A DNA stretch of 64,000 nt from Symsagittifera roscoffensis (lineage: Eukaryota; Xenacoelomorpha; Acoela; Convolutidae): the NCBI RefSeq assembly GCF_963678635.1, contig NC_087062.1, forward strand, positions 44,652,395 through 44,716,394, read 5' to 3'. How positions within the stretch are numbered: the stretch's first letter is position 1; each line of letters opens with the position of its first letter. Positions 10,581 through 22,492 of this stretch are shown here, in pieces. The translations under genes and the position numbers were made by a program. A model generated the notes under the pieces. It was not told the origin of the DNA. It did no database searches and saw nothing but the letters and a program-made list of their open reading frames with translations.

Positions 10581-13030
10581 CATGAAGAAAACAAGAGAGT
10601 CGATACCGGGAAAAGCAAAATCGCCCATCAAGACTACGGAGGCAAATACTGTCAACAACAAACCCGAGAACAATGAAGAAAAATAATTCAGTTGAAATGG
10701 TCAAGAGCGAAGTAACAAGGATCAGACAATTGAAGAAAAACTCACAAAAAATGATGGTGCACCCATCACGGATGTTGATCTTGAGACGTCCGAGCAGAGC
10801 ACAGATGAAGTAGAAAGAAAGACAAACGGAATTGACACCAATGCCGAATGTAAAAGAACAAGGAACAAAGATGATTGAGTTCTCGCCAAGACCCAAGGGA
10901 AACGAACTCACTGGTAACACACCGGAAACAATAAAAGACAATTCACAAACAAAGAGGCCATCCTTCACGGAGAGATTCGCAGCAATGGTCGAAATGAAAC
11001 CAAGAGATAAGGAGGATGCAACAACAGCAGCCGACAAAGGCAAAACTTTTGGAACGATTTCCGCGATAACAACAGAGACTAGCCAATGGAAGGAACAGGG
11101 AACAGCGGTTAACCCAGGGAAGCATTTAAGGGAATCGAAAGCACCACAAGTTAAAATGGAGGTCTTGATGCTTAAGTTAGAGCAGATGGACAAAAAACTA
11201 AAGTGCAGTGAGGAGGATCGCCCAGAAAAAAGGAAAGAGCTCAGACACACAATAAGAATGAGAACCTTGACAACTACTTCATGTTAGCGAGGGCTACTGA
11301 AGAAGAGCTACAATAGATGACTGAAAGAGTGGAGACGACTGATAAAGAACCGGAAAAAAATACCAAGAAGGATACGGAGAAAATGAAAAGGAGGTATGAA
11401 ACCGTAAACGACAATTTATGGAATCTAGAAACGAGAGTGGACACCGTGAGCAGAGACCAAGGTGAGAGTTCCTGTGCCATAAGTCCAAATTGGATGCGCT
11501 CTTGAGAAATTCTATCACTCAAGAGAAAACGGCATCTGAAAAATCGGAAAAGCAACCAGGCACAAGTTGTACTTTTTGGAACCTCAATGCAAGAAGAAAA
11601 AATCTACACCATTACCTCAGATCCACAACAACTTAGGATCAGGGATGACAAAAATGGCTACGAAGGGAGGATTGTTGAACTCAACAAAGATACCAAGGGA
11701 TTCAAGCGCATATACGAGTGTAACATCGGATGCCATGACATGGGCAAACGCTTGGAAAAGGATGAACAGGACGCTTTGCCACAAACAAGACAGAGTCGAG
11801 TGATAGAAGAGGAGGAAAGTCGAGAAAGAACTTCAAGAAACCAAAGGAGTTCAAAGACGATTGGGATGGTTGCATAGACTCCTGGGTTGAAATAAAGAGA
11901 CTACATCTTAAGCCAGACAAACTAAATGATGAAAGATAAGCCTATGCAGCATTATTAAGCAATCTTGAGGGCACAGCGTTGAAGTGCCTGGTGGCCAAGA
12001 AGGAAGAAGAACGTGACACTGCGGATAAAATTTTTGAGATACCGTTGAATCGTTTCAGATCCGGCATGAAGGGACACCAAGCTATGATAAGAATTGAAAA
12101 AAGGAGACAAAGAGATGACGAATCAATCAATCGTTTTATTGATGATCTAGATAACTTGAAAAGACAAAGCGCGATACGGAGGAATTGTCAAACAGAAGAA
12201 AATTCAGCATTGCTTTAAAATTCATCGATGGGATGAAAAGTGACGACTTGAGAACAAGGTTGGCGACATACAATACGCTATCGAAAGATAACGCACCCAC
12301 CCCAGAAGAGATGAGACAGAAATCTAGGGATTACATGTTAATGAAGTCGAAGAAGTACTCATTTTCAGACTAGAGAAGTTTGCAAGGGGGAAGCCAACAA
12401 AAAAGGTCGACGTGGTACAAGCCAAGAGACGAAATGGTTAAGCGGAGGTCATGTGCGAATTGTGGATCGGCAGATCATCACGAAGCGGATTGCACTAGAA
12501 ACAAACAAGGAATGAAAAGCTTGGAAAATACACCAGATGAAGATGACTTTAGTAAGATGGAAGAACATGAGTTCTACAGTGGCTTGATCATCAAGTTAGT
12601 CGCAAGGTGTTTTTTCTGCAATCAAGAAGATCACTTTAGAATGGACTATCCTCTGTTTTGAGAAGCATTGAAGAATCAGAGTCACTCAAAACACAAATTA
12701 GCACTTGCGGCTGTGCAAAATATTAGGAATAGACAAGCTGAGAATGACTTGCAGACCAAAGACGAGACAAGTGGTGAGGTATCGACAAAATCAGTGAAGG
12801 TAGTTACCGAAGAGAGAGATGCCGGGGAGCAACGAAAAAAATTCATTGGTAGTAAACTACGAGAAACCGGTAGCAGAGGCTATCAACAAAGTGAAACAAG
12901 ACTCGGCGAAAAAAGAGATCGAACAGAGCATGGAGCACGAAATAGAAAGACATCAGAGAAACGAGACATTTTCAGCGGTGACATTAGAACCCAATACAGT
13001 TGACAATCTGAAGTCAGGGGCCGTGAAGTA
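10581..13030 (+). pseudogene. gag-like region with zinc knuckles, broken
   Basis: Lys/Glu-rich coding segments switch frame several times (10581-10685, 10832-11287, 11317-11505, 11587-11877, 11979-12373, 12380-12661, 12668-13031). The stretch at 11979-12373, with SINRFIDDLDNLKRQ, reads like the C-terminal part of a retroelement capsid. At 12447-12490 CANCGSADHHEADC is a classic CX2CX4HX4C nucleocapsid knuckle. A second one near 12609 (CFFCNQEDHFRMDY) has Tyr in place of the last Cys. The N-terminal part is predicted to be helical or coiled-coil. The region encodes virion structural proteins in the family and is not functional here. Confidence 0.6.
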
Positions 13031-13239
13031 ACAAGGAATTTGAGCGAACCCAGCGACCAGACACTAATGCAAATAGACGTATCAGCCCTCAGACATCTTC
13101 GAGAGCACTCAGAGCATTACTCACGAGAGGTGGTGGAAAATCAATAAGTGTAGATAACAGATACACAGAAGCCTTTGATCAACACGAAGTCATCTTGAAT
13201 ATAGAAGCCATACTAGAAGAAGACGCCATGCATTTGGGA

Positions 13240-13904
13240 ACAGAAGCAGATGTATTGACACATGTACTAGATCTAAATGGAAGAAAGACCCAAATGAGAA
13301 GACTACTGGATACGGGAGCTGTCTTGAGCGTCATACCGATATAAACATGGAGAAGGATGCAATTTGACAAAGAAGATCTGATAGATTCCAGAATTCGGCT
13401 GTCAGCGGTAAATAAAGGGGCATTGAGGGTCCTTGGCAGAACACCGATATTAGCCTTGAACCTGGGGGACCGCAACGTGTGGATGATCTGTCTGGTGGCG
13501 GAGAACTTAGATGAGTCGGAAAAACTCTTTTTATCAGGAATTCTGATGTAACGATTGATCTCAACAATGCGATGTTCAGGATTCGAAATCCGCAGAGGAA
13601 GTACGTAATTAAATCGGTAAATTTGATAATGACGAATGGGAGTAAAGCTCCAGTTTTCTTGAATAGGAGGTTGAGGTTGAAAGCAAACGAGGCTGCAATA
13701 GTAAGTTTGAGAAGCAAGAACTATTATGAACTAAGTGACATTGAACAGGTATGTATAAAACCAAATCCGAACAGCCAAGGTGCTGGAATTTTAGGGAGAT
13801 CATTCTCGATCACCAAGAGTGGCCTCTGCGTCAGTGTCTTGTTGAATACTCTTGATGTACCAATCACAATCCAGAGGGGGAGGAAAAATTGGGTGGACAC
13901 CTAA
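13240..13904 (+). pseudogene. Retroelement aspartic protease and pol linker, broken
   Basis: LLDTGAVLSVIP at about 13309-13344 is the DTG active-site motif of retropepsins, preceded by a hydrophobic beta strand. A stop follows at 13342-13344. The frame continues at 13357-13551 with the flap and C-terminal part (LGRTPILALNLGD). The 13572-13904 frame reads like the linker between protease and RT. This enzyme would cleave Gag and Pol, but the internal stop and frameshift mean it is not functional. Confidence 0.55.
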
Positions 13905-14224
13905 ACAAAATGACTTAATATATTAAAAACATGATGTTCTTGATTGTCCGAAACACAAGGAAAAAATTTGTATCTTGAGTACACTGAAGAAAATAAATAT
14001 TTCATCAGGTCTTATTAAGTCACTTAAGTCAGAAACGGACGATGAATTTTCGAGCTGTTCGAATTTTCTAGAAAGACCCACATAAGAGGAATTGAAAATG
14101 GACAAATCTGTAATACCAGAAATTGAACACTTAATGGGAAAAATAACGGATGAACAGCTCGAAGCCATCAAGGACGTACTAGATAGGACTCAGGACGTTT
14201 TTTTCTAGACATCAGGCGGACATC

Positions 14225-15021
14225 GTGTGCTGTAACTTTGTTGAGCATGAGAAAGAACTGGAGGAGTCAGCGGTACCGCATAGAGAGGGGGCGAGGCGCA
14301 TGACCCCAAACAAATCGGATGCATGTAGAAGGGAAAAAGAAACATTATTAGAGTCTGATTTGATAGAACCATCCAAATCAAAGTGGGCATGTGGAGTAGT
14401 GATAGCCAAAAAGAAACAACTGAGATTTTGTTGCTACTTTCCATACCTGAAATCCTGCACGGTGAAGGATGCCTATCCCATACCTAGAATAGATGAAAGT
14501 CTTTTAAAAATGGGGGATGCAAAATTTTTTAAAACTCTTGATCTGGGGTCGGATTTTTGGCAAACGCAACTTAGGAAGCAAGATAGGGACAAGACGGGGT
14601 TTGCTTGCGAGATAGGACTGTTCCAATGGAACAGGTTGCCCCTTGGCTTTTGCAACGCAACGGCTACATCTCAGCGTCTAATGGCACAGGCACTAACAAG
14701 AGTGACCAAAAGATGCGGCAACTTGGTTCTGTGTTATGTTGACGATGTGGTGATTGCAACACCCACCCTGGGGACCACATCGAAAGGCTAGACGAAGTAC
14801 TGGCGTGCATGAGAAGAGCGGGATCGAAATGTAAACCTTCGAAAAGTGAGATATGGAAAGACTCAATCAAGTACCTCGGGAGGATGGTAGACAAACATGG
14901 CATCCGATCACACCCAGATGCGGTAGAGGTAGTTCTGACTTGGAAGGCAACGAAGACTGAGCATCAATTGATGAGCTTTCTTGGTTTTGCCAACTACTAC
15001 AGAGAATTCATCAAGGGTTAG
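14225..15021 (+). pseudogene. Ty3/gypsy reverse transcriptase, broken
   Basis: The frame at 14225-14791 carries the RT blocks in order: WACGVVIAKKK, AYPIPRIDESL, FKTLDLGSDFWQ, FACEIGLFQWNRLPLGFCNA and the catalytic box LCYVDDVVIAT. A frameshift near 14790 moves to the frame 14809-15021 with the thumb/connection (KYLGRMVDKHGI, FLGFANYYREFIKG) typical of Ty3/gypsy. All three catalytic Asp positions appear to be present, but the stop at 14789-14791 and the one after 15018 split the polyprotein. Confidence 0.8.
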
Positions 15022-15039
15022 GCAGACAATGTATACCCG

Positions 15040-15897
15040 ATGCAGCAGCTCATGAGACACAAAGGCAAGAAATTCACGTGGAAGAACGCTGCGGAAGACT
15101 CATTCCAAAGAATGAAGAAAGAGTTCTGTGTAGCTCCTGTTTTAGACATGACTACTGAGAAAGGCATGTACGTCCAAGATACAGATGCATCAGTGGTTGC
15201 GATCTCTGGCATACTGCACCACCAAGAACAGGAATGGAACGGCAAAACCGTCTTGAGACCAATAGCATACAGAAGCAAAGTCTTAAGCGACACGAAAATG
15301 AATCACGGAGCCCCAAAGGCGGAAATGTTTGCGTTAGTCACCTTCGTGAAGAAGTACAAGGTGTATCTGGGCAGTGAGCCGTTTAAACTCCGGATCGACA
15401 ACAAGGCACTATCTTGGCTCAAAACGTACCCAATGGACTAAAGTTGCCTCGGGAGATGGAAAATACGACTAGATGGTTACAAAATGATAATTGAGCACAG
15501 GACAAGGAACACACACCAAAATGCCGAAAGCTTGAGCAAGAAAATGGAATTCTACGAGAGACAAGAGCAGAGGGAGGCTGATAGGCCTGAATTAAAAGTT
15601 GGATTCTCGTTCACGAGATGGCTCGATAAGTCAGGTAAACCAATCGAAGATCATTCTGAATTACCCACTGAGCTCCAGGAAACAACAATTCTAAAGAAAC
15701 AGTCAGGGGTGCCGGTGGAAATCCTGCTCAAGTCAAAACTGGTCAGAGAGAGGTTGAAGGCGAAAGGTTACGATCTAGAGGAAGTTGAATCAGGGAAAGC
15801 AACGGATGGAGAGGATTTAGTGAACTTGCTTCAGAAACTAGCCAAGCACAAACCAAGGACTCAACCAAGAGGAATGATGAACCAGAAGTCACAATGA
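15040..15897 (+). pseudogene. Retroelement RNase H and linker, broken
   Basis: MYVQDTDASVVAISGILHH contains the first RNase H Asp, followed by LRPIAYRSKVLSDTKMNHGAPKAEMFALV (Glu) and LRIDNKALSWL, matching the tethered RNase H of Ty3/gypsy elements that removes the RNA template. A TAA at 15439-15441 interrupts it. The next frame (15484-15897) continues as a charged linker with no recognised domain. Confidence 0.7.
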
Positions 15898-16402
15898 TGA
15901 GAAGGAGAGGAGTGGGCTTGAGTGACAAAAATTTATTGAATGCTGGATATCCAGATAGTCAAGAGGTGGTACGAACACTAGTCGAGAAAATCCCGGAAGA
16001 AGTACTCAAGCAAACAACGCCACGGAGGAAAACAGGGAAGCTGAAGAGATTGGACTAGATCAAGAGTCCGGGGAGTGGTTGTCAAATGAGAAGGAAGGCG
16101 AAAAGAAAAGATAAGGTCGAAAGTGAAGATAAGCAAGACAGTTTGTGCACGAGCGGAAAAAAGAGAAGAAATCGGGACAGGAAAATGCAGACTCATTCCT
16201 CCTCCGGGACATACAACCTGGACCATAACGACATGAACGGAGGAGAAGAACTAGAGATGATAGCATTGTCAAGAAAACCTTTCAGGGGATTGTCATGCAC
16301 TTCAAACGTAAGGATGAAGGTAGAGCCGCAGAATGATAGAGAAGTCTTAAGCAGGATATTGTGCGTTAAACTTACCACAATCCGGGTGAACTGAGCGGGC
16401 TA

Positions 16403-17603
16403 ATGATGGCATTGAAAGAGCATGTGAAGGCGAGGTACAGGCTATCGGACTCGATACGGGCACAGAAAAACGAAAAGATGACCGGCAATCTCTACAAATG
16501 GATCCGAACGGTAGTAAAAGAAAAAGGAGACCTGGAGGAGGGCAGCTACAAGACCTTGAGCCAGTTCTACAGAGAATGGAGGAGCTTACTCTACCACCTG
16601 CAGGAGAAGAGATCTACCGCGGCTATATCAAACGGAGACCTGATCAGATCGCATGATCAGATGGGACATCACGGAATAGACAAGGTGCAACAAAAAAATA
16701 CTGCGCCGTTTTGACTGGCCAGGTATAAGAAAAGCTTGCGAAAGCTGAGGCAACGCATGTTTGTCATGTGTACAAGTGAAGGACCCGAAGAAAATGAAAT
16801 TCCCTGTGAAAACGGTGGAAAGCTCAGAGTTCAATGAGGTCGTACAGTTGGACCATCAAAAGATCTGCATGACAGAATCGGGATATAACCAGATATTGGT
16901 AATCATAGATCACTTCAGGAAACTAGCGGAAGCAGTACCGCGTCAGACGGCCTCGGCGGAAGAAACTTGCGATCACTTGATCACACATTGGATATCAAGA
17001 TATGGTTGTCCCCCGACCTTTCAATCGGACAACGGGAAAGCCTTCGTTGGGGATCTGACAAAAGAACTGATGAGAGCATCTCACATTGCCCAAGCACACT
17101 CGACAACTTATCAACCACAAACAAATTACAAAACAGAATTTTAGTAAACATGCTCAGAGTATACTGTTCATGGTTTATGGATGACTGGGACAAGTACTTG
17201 CCACAAGTAGTGGGAGCATACAACAGCACACAACACTCAAGAACGGGGATCAGTCCTTTCATGATGATAACAGGCAGGAAAAGAGCAACAAGAGTTGAAC
17301 GACTTGTGCAGAAGGAACACAGCCCAAGCACCGATTAGTCAACGCAGGAAGTATGATGAAAAAATACTTCAAGCGAAACCATACGCTGTGGGACAATATG
17401 TTTGGGTGTTCCAGAACGTCATCCCTCCAAAAGGAAGAAAGAAACTATTGAAGAAATGGAGAGGACCGTTCATGATAACAGAAGTGCACCAGCAGGGTCG
17501 GTTCTATCACTTGAGCACAGGGAGCGCAACTTTGAAGTCTCATGTGCCATCACCGGAAGATGGGGGCAGATATGGTGAGCATGGCCGACTTATTGTCAGA
17601 TAA
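16403..17603 (+). pseudogene. Retroelement integrase with GPF/Y module, damaged
   Basis: The N-terminal H2C2-like finger is readable near 16650-16770 (HDQMGHHGIDK ... CLSC) across a frameshift. The core (16761-17144) has VQLDHQKICM and FQSDNGKAF with the first two catalytic Asp residues. The segment that should carry the catalytic Glu, after TYQPQTN, is replaced by YKTEF, and the frame breaks at once. The next frame resumes with NMLRVYCSWFMDDWDKYLPQ-type sequence and ends in a GPF/Y-like module (KKWRGPFMITEVH, 17452-17490). Loss of the Glu region would abolish strand transfer. Confidence 0.75.
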
Positions 17604-17605
17604 AG

Positions 17606-17870
17606 AATGGCAGATCATCAACCACAATGAGTACTCGTGGCAAGAAGACCATTCTGTGCCAGAAAGAGAAGTGGATCTAGAACAGAGTGAAAAAGAAAGA
17701 AGAAAGAAGGATACATGGTCTGCCGGCTGACAACGAAGAAACACAAAGCATCCAAGAAGTCGACATATCAGCAGGGAAACCTTTGAAAGGAAGGAACTCG
17801 TTTTTCGGTTGGACGGCGACAGACCGACCATTAGACGTACCATCAGACAACTTGAGCCCGGAACCATCGA
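17606..17870 (+). pseudogene. C-terminal tail of pol, unrecognised
   Basis: This is a charged, low-complexity segment (EVDLEQSEKERRKKDTW and similar) after the GPF/Y module, with no domain I recognise. It ends at 17870, where the tandem duplication begins with GACAAGTGGACACTACCAGA, so the junction between pol and the accessory genes is a rearrangement point. Confidence 0.4.
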
Positions 17871-18395
17871 TTTGGACAAGTGGACACTACCAGAACGCGT
17901 CACTTCCTTGAGAGATCTTGAGTCAGGCCGGATCACGCCGCTTGTGGTGGATGTAGCTATACCAGGTCTCACGTCTAGCTCAATGTGAGTCAGTCAGGGA
18001 AGTGCGGGGACATCAATCCTCAAGGAAATAAAAAAGAGGTAACAGTCAAGGACTCCCGAGAGTCCTGCGCACGAAGCCGTTCCACTCATGTGGAGAGAAC
18101 AACCAGGGAACAGTGTCATGATCTCGAATTATAAAAAGAACACTGACGGCAGATATCATTGACATCGCAGGGACGATTGGACGGCGGTGCAGTTTGAGAG
18201 GAGGGATGCCTTCAACGATGCGAGCTGGGCGGAATCTTTCATGCAGCCCAGAATACCCGAGGGCAGGGTCCACTTGATAATAGGGGACAGTCTTTCAGAG
18301 TTCTGACAAGGATCAGGCGCACTGGCAAATGGGAATCTTGAGTTTCTCGGGCGCGGCAATGCCTAAAACGTTGGCCTCGACTGGAAACTAACGAC

Positions 18396-18915
18396 TGGAA
18401 CTGGAGCAAAAGGAGGTTGAGCCTACCATTGGAAGAAAAATCCAGAGCAAGTTCAAAATACCAAACGAGTACTCGGAAAACATCCCGATCACGGACAGCA
18501 ACTTCATCTTGTCAGAAAGGACCAGTGCAATCTGCATAACAGCAGATATTAGTTTCAACACCAGACAGGGGGCTGATTACAAAAGAGAATACCAGTACGT
18601 GGAGTTCTTGATCAAAGAGAGACCAGGAATGGGAGGCCTGGCGGCACTCCCTCCCTCAGTTTCACAAGTTCCCGGCAAGTACCTATTTTTTTGGTGACGA
18701 CAGTCAGCAAGAGGAACGTGGTGGATCTGGCCTTGACAGAACTCAGGGATTTTCTTGTGGAAAGGGGGATAAAAAAAATTTCAATACCAGTCTACGATCC
18801 GAATTCAGGCAGATTGAACCCCAGAGAGCTGCTATATGCCATCCTGCACGTGGTCTTCGCGGAAACAGAAAAAATCGTACAACTGCACAAGAAGTACTAC
18901 TTGAGCATTGCTTGA
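18396..18915 (+). pseudogene. Macro domain, TARG1/OARD1-like (unit 1), frameshifted
   Basis: A frame open from about 18396 reads through SAICITADISFNTRQGAD, GMGGLAALPPS and GKYLFF. After a frameshift at the T7 run (18685-18691) it continues as LVTTVSKRN, LRDFLVERGIKKISIPVY and GRLNPRELLYAILHVVF. The pattern (CIT.D, short Gly turn, .LVTK-like strand, 'sl.MP..g.G.d.l.w..v...i..vF') is that of TARG1/OARD1-type macro domains, which bind ADP-ribose and remove it from proteins. The residues at the TARG1 catalytic Lys and Asp positions do not look conserved, so binding rather than hydrolysis is the safer inference. This is a motif-level call that needs a profile search. Confidence 0.5.
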
Positions 18916-19414
18916 ATCCTGGGGGACACAAGGGTCTTGAGCTTGGACTCGGATTTTGAGTGGACGCTAGGGTCTTGAGTTGGAAGGGGGCGGTACGGGA
19001 CAGGAGGATAGTTTTTAATCAAATTGGCATGATAATCAAAATAGAGTTTTATCCAAAATGTACGGCGCTAGAACATAAACGATCTTCTTGATTTTAGTAT
19101 CTAATTGAATAATTTTATCAGAAATGAATTAAATGAATTTTAGAGGTACAGAGGGTGAGGTTCAGATTGATCATAAGAAAGACGTTTCTGGTCTGAATTC
19201 AGCTTTGTTTTCGGAAAGATTTTGATTCATAACCAACGAGAATCAAACGGTCACATATGGAGTCGGAAGCATGAGCATCAATCAGTATTCGAGTGTTCAA
19301 CTGGAAGAACATTTCTTGAGTGTTCAACTGGTAAAGATAATTCTTGAGTTTTCAAATGGTAGAAAATTTCTTAAGTGTTACACAAGCTAAAACAATGCAG
19401 ATCGTTTTTGGAAG
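18916..19414 (+). other. Non-coding spacer after macro domain with TTGAGTGTTCAACTGG-type short repeats
   Basis: No frame continues through this stretch. It contains repeated CTTGAG words and three imperfect copies of a 25-35 base motif (TTCTTGAGTGTTCAACTGG and variants, 19300-19385). The same spacer recurs at 21211-21707. It could be a control region between accessory genes or leftover from a deleted gene. Confidence 0.5.
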
Positions 19415-19417
19415 TCC

Positions 19418-19820
19418 ATGCCGGCAGCGCTGAAGAAAGCCTCACTTGATGAGCTGTACAGTCTTCGGAGGGATCTTGACCACTCTCAAGTGGATGAGAG
19501 GGAGGCAGTGATTCTTAACTCCATCCTGCAGCTGGAATCTCAAGGGGAAAGCAGAGAACCGGCGACCGAGGCAGCGTCGATGGTGGGTTAATTTTCGGAC
19601 GGGATCTCGAACCAAGAACAAACAAGGTGGCTGTCGTGGAACATCGATGAATGCTTGAAGGGATTCGACCTGGCAAGAAATCCCGCCTTGAATAACACAA
19701 CGGAATATTGTGCTGCAGAAATTCCCATCCCAACCAGGACAACAATAAGGACTGGAGGTCATCCAGCAGCAGAGCTATATCCTTCATACGGTTTCAACAA
19801 ACGGAGGAGGCGTACCCGGA
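19418..19820 (+). pseudogene. Unknown accessory ORF (unit 1), interrupted
   Basis: This is the same frame as the intact copy at 21713-22129, but a TAA near 19590 interrupts it. See the unit 2 copy for a description. Confidence 0.4.
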
Positions 19821-19841
19821 CCTCAGCAAGTTGAAGACGAA

Positions 19842-20048
19842 ATGGCGAAGGCCCACAGGGAACGGGATCAGGCTAATCTCGATAGGCATAAAGCTGCAAT
19901 GGATTTGGATCAAGCCTTGCTCGAGAAAGACAAGGTGATACTTGAGAGGGATTTGTTGAGAGCTGAGCTGGATCAAACCAGGCACTTGCAGGAGACTACA
20001 GCAAACTGTGATCAGCTTAAGTCAGAATTTGAGCGATTGCAGAAATAG
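19842..20048 (+). pseudogene. Coiled-coil segment of accessory protein (unit 1)
   Basis: The frame reads RDQANLDRHKAAMDLDQALL, EKDKVILERDLLRAELDQT and so on, ending with LKSEFERLQK and a stop: a regular heptad pattern of about 60 residues. In unit 2 (22135-22331) the segment carries an internal deletion. It is probably an oligomerisation segment between the unknown ORF and the SGNH domain. Confidence 0.5.
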
Positions 20049-20690
20049 CAACAAGCATTCGGAAACAGCAAGGAGCGGAGGACGAAGACATGGAGGTGAA
20101 TAAAACCCCAAGGCGAGCGGTCGCTTCAATCTTGATCGGATAGCCCAGGAACATATGAGCGAGGATTTGGACAAGTGGACACTACCAGAACGCGTCACTT
20201 CCTTGAGAGATCTTGAGTCAGGCCGGATCACGCCGCTTGTGGTGGATGTAGCTATACCAGGTCTCACGTCTAGCTCAATGTGAGTCAGTCAGGGAAGTGC
20301 GGGGACATCAATCCTCAAGGAAATAAAAAAGAGGTAACAGTCAAGGACTCCCGAGAGTCCTGCGCACGAAGCCGTTCCACTCATGTGGAGAGAACAACCA
20401 GGGAACAGTGTCATGATCTCGAATTATAAAAAGAACACTGACGGCAGATATCATTGACATCGCAGGGACGATTGGACGGCGGTGCAGTTTGAGAGGAGGG
20501 ATGCCTTCAACGATGGGAGCTGGGCGGAATCTTTCATGCAGCCCAGAATACCCAAGGGCAGGGTCCACTTGATAATAGGGGACAGTCTTTCAGAGTTCTG
20601 ACAAGGATCAGGCGCACTGGCAAATGGGAATCTTGAGTTTCTCGGGCGCGGCAATGCCTAAAACGTTGGCCTCGACTGGAAACTAACGAC

Positions 20691-21210
20691 TGGAACTGGA
20701 GCAAAAGGAGGTTGAGCCTACCATTGGAAGAAAAATCCAGAGCAAGTTCAAAATACCAAACGAGTACTCGGAAAACATCCCGATCACGGACAGCAACTTC
20801 ATCTTGTCAGAAAGGACCAGTGCAATCTGCATAACAGCAGATATTAGTTTCAACACCAGACAGGGGGCTGATTACAAAAGAGAATACCAGTACGTGGAGT
20901 TCTTGATCAAAGAGAGACCAGGAATGGGAGGCCTGGCGGCACTCCCTCCCTCAGTTTCACAAGTTCCCGGCAAGTACCTATTTTTTTGGTGACGACAGTC
21001 AGCAAGAGGAACGTGGTGGATCTGGCCTTGACAGAACTCAGGGATTTTCTTGTGGAAAGGGGGATAAAAAAAATTTCAATACCAGTCTACGATCCGAATT
21101 CAGGCAGATTGAACCCCAGAGAGCTGCTATATGCCATCCTGCACGTGGTCTTCGCGGAAACAGAAAAAATCGTACAACTGCACAAGAAGTACTACTTGAG
21201 CATTGCTTGA
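20691..21210 (+). pseudogene. Macro domain, TARG1/OARD1-like (unit 2), frameshifted
   Basis: This is the second copy of the macro-domain frame, with the same sequence and the same break at the T7 run (about 20980-20986). The first part is readable to 20992 and the second from 20986 to 21210. It differs from unit 1 by very few bases. Confidence 0.5.
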
Positions 21211-21712
21211 ATCCTGGGGGACACAAGGGTCTTGAGCTTGGACTCGGATTTTGAGTGGACGCTAGGGTCTTGAGTTGGAAGGGGGCGGTACGGGACAGGA
21301 GGATAGTTTTTAATCAAATTGGCATGATAATCAAAATAGAGTTTTATCCAAAGTGTACGGCGCTAGAACATAAACGATCTTCTTGATTTTAGTATCTAAT
21401 TGAATAATTTTATCAGAAATGAATTAAATGAATTTTAGAGGTACAGAGGGTGAGGTTCAGATTGATCATAAGAAAGACGTTTCTGGTCTGAATTCAGCTT
21501 TGTTTTCGGAAAGATTTTGATTCATAACCAACGAGAATCAAACGGTCACATATTGAGTCGGAAGCATAAGCATCAATCAGTATTCGAGTGTTCAACTGGA
21601 AGAACATTTCTTGAGTGTTCAACTGGTAAAGATAATTCTTGAGTTTTCAAATGGTAGAAAATTTCTTGAGTGTTACACAAGCTAAAACAATGCGGACCGT
21701 TTTAGGAAGTCC

Positions 21713-22129
21713 ATGCCGGCAGCGCTGAAGAAAGCCTCACTTGATGAGCTGTACAGTCTTCGGGGGGATCTTGACCACTCTCAAGTGGATGAGAGGGTGG
21801 CAGTGATGCTTAACTCCATCCTGCAGCTGGAATCTCAAGGGGAAGGCAGAGAATCGGCGACTAAGGCACTGTTGATGGTGGGTTATTTTTCGGACGGGAT
21901 CTCGAACCAAGAACAGACAAGGTGGCTGTCGTGGAACATCGATGAATGCTTGAGGGAATTCGACCTGGAAGGAAATCCCGGCTTGAATAACACAACGGAA
22001 TATTGTGCTGCAGAAATTCCCATCCCAACCAGGACGACAATAAGGACTGGAGGTCATCCAGCAGCAAAGCTTTATCCTTCATACGGTTTCAACAAACGGA
22101 GGAGGCGTACCCGGACCTCAGCAAGTTAA
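21713..22129 (+). CDS. Unknown accessory ORF (unit 2), 138 aa
   Basis: It begins with ATG at 21713 (MPAALKKASLDELYSL). The protein is helical in character with an acidic middle (LREFDLEGNPGLNNTTEY) and a basic tail (NKRRRRTRT). I do not recognise a family. It lies after the macro domain and is followed at once, in another frame, by a heptad-like segment, so it may be the N-terminal part of a coiled-coil protein now split by a frameshift. It is inside a dead element and expression is unlikely. Confidence 0.4.
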   Translation: MPAALKKASLDELYSLRGDLDHSQVDERVAVMLNSILQLESQGEGRESATKALLMVGYFSDGISNQEQTRWLSWNIDECLREFDLEGNPGLNNTTEYCAAEIPIPTRTTIRTGGHPAAKLYPSYGFNKRRRRTRTSAS

Positions 22130-22492
22130 AGACGAAATGGTGAAGGCCCACAGGGAACGGGATCAGGCTAATCTCGATAGGGATAAAGCTGCAATGGATA
22201 TGGATCGAGAAAGACAAGGTGACACTTGAGAGGGATTTGTTGAGAGCTGAGCTGGATCAAACCATGCACTTGCAGGAGACTACAGCAAACTGTGATCAGC
22301 TAAAGTCAGAATTTGAGCGATTGCAGAAATAGCAACAAGAATTCGGAAACAGCAAGGAGCGGAGGACGAAGATGCCGACTGAACCCTTGTTAACGAGGTC
22401 AAGACTGGGTTCAAAGATGGAGGTGAATAAAGCCCCAAGGCGAGCGGTTGCTTCAATCTTGATCGGATAGCTCAGGAACATATGAGCGAGGA

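Larger units (their letters stand above)
17871..20165 (+). repeat. 2.3 kb accessory-module duplication, unit 1
   Basis: Unit 1 holds the start of an SGNH domain, then the macro domain, a non-coding spacer, the unknown ORF and the coiled coil. It is almost identical to unit 2 at 20166-22492 (period about 2,295). Its copy of the unknown ORF has a stop (TTAATTT where unit 2 has TTATTTT near 19590). Because the SGNH start comes before the macro domain here, the ancestral order was macro - ORF - coil - SGNH and the duplication joined SGNH back to macro. Confidence 0.85.
20166..22492 (+). repeat. 2.3 kb accessory-module duplication, unit 2
   Basis: This is a near-identical repeat of unit 1 with only scattered single-base changes (for example GCGAGCTGG becomes GGGAGCTGG near 20517). 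The shared frameshift at the T7 run inside the macro domain shows that the damage came before the duplication. The third copy (22493-22990) is more diverged, so it is the older sequence that continues into the full SGNH domain. Confidence 0.85.

Noticed and set aside
10429-11250. 273-codon minus-strand frame opposite the gag-like region
   Set aside because: It is Ser/Phe/Leu-rich, as expected for the antisense of a Lys/Glu-rich coding stretch, and has no recognisable domain.
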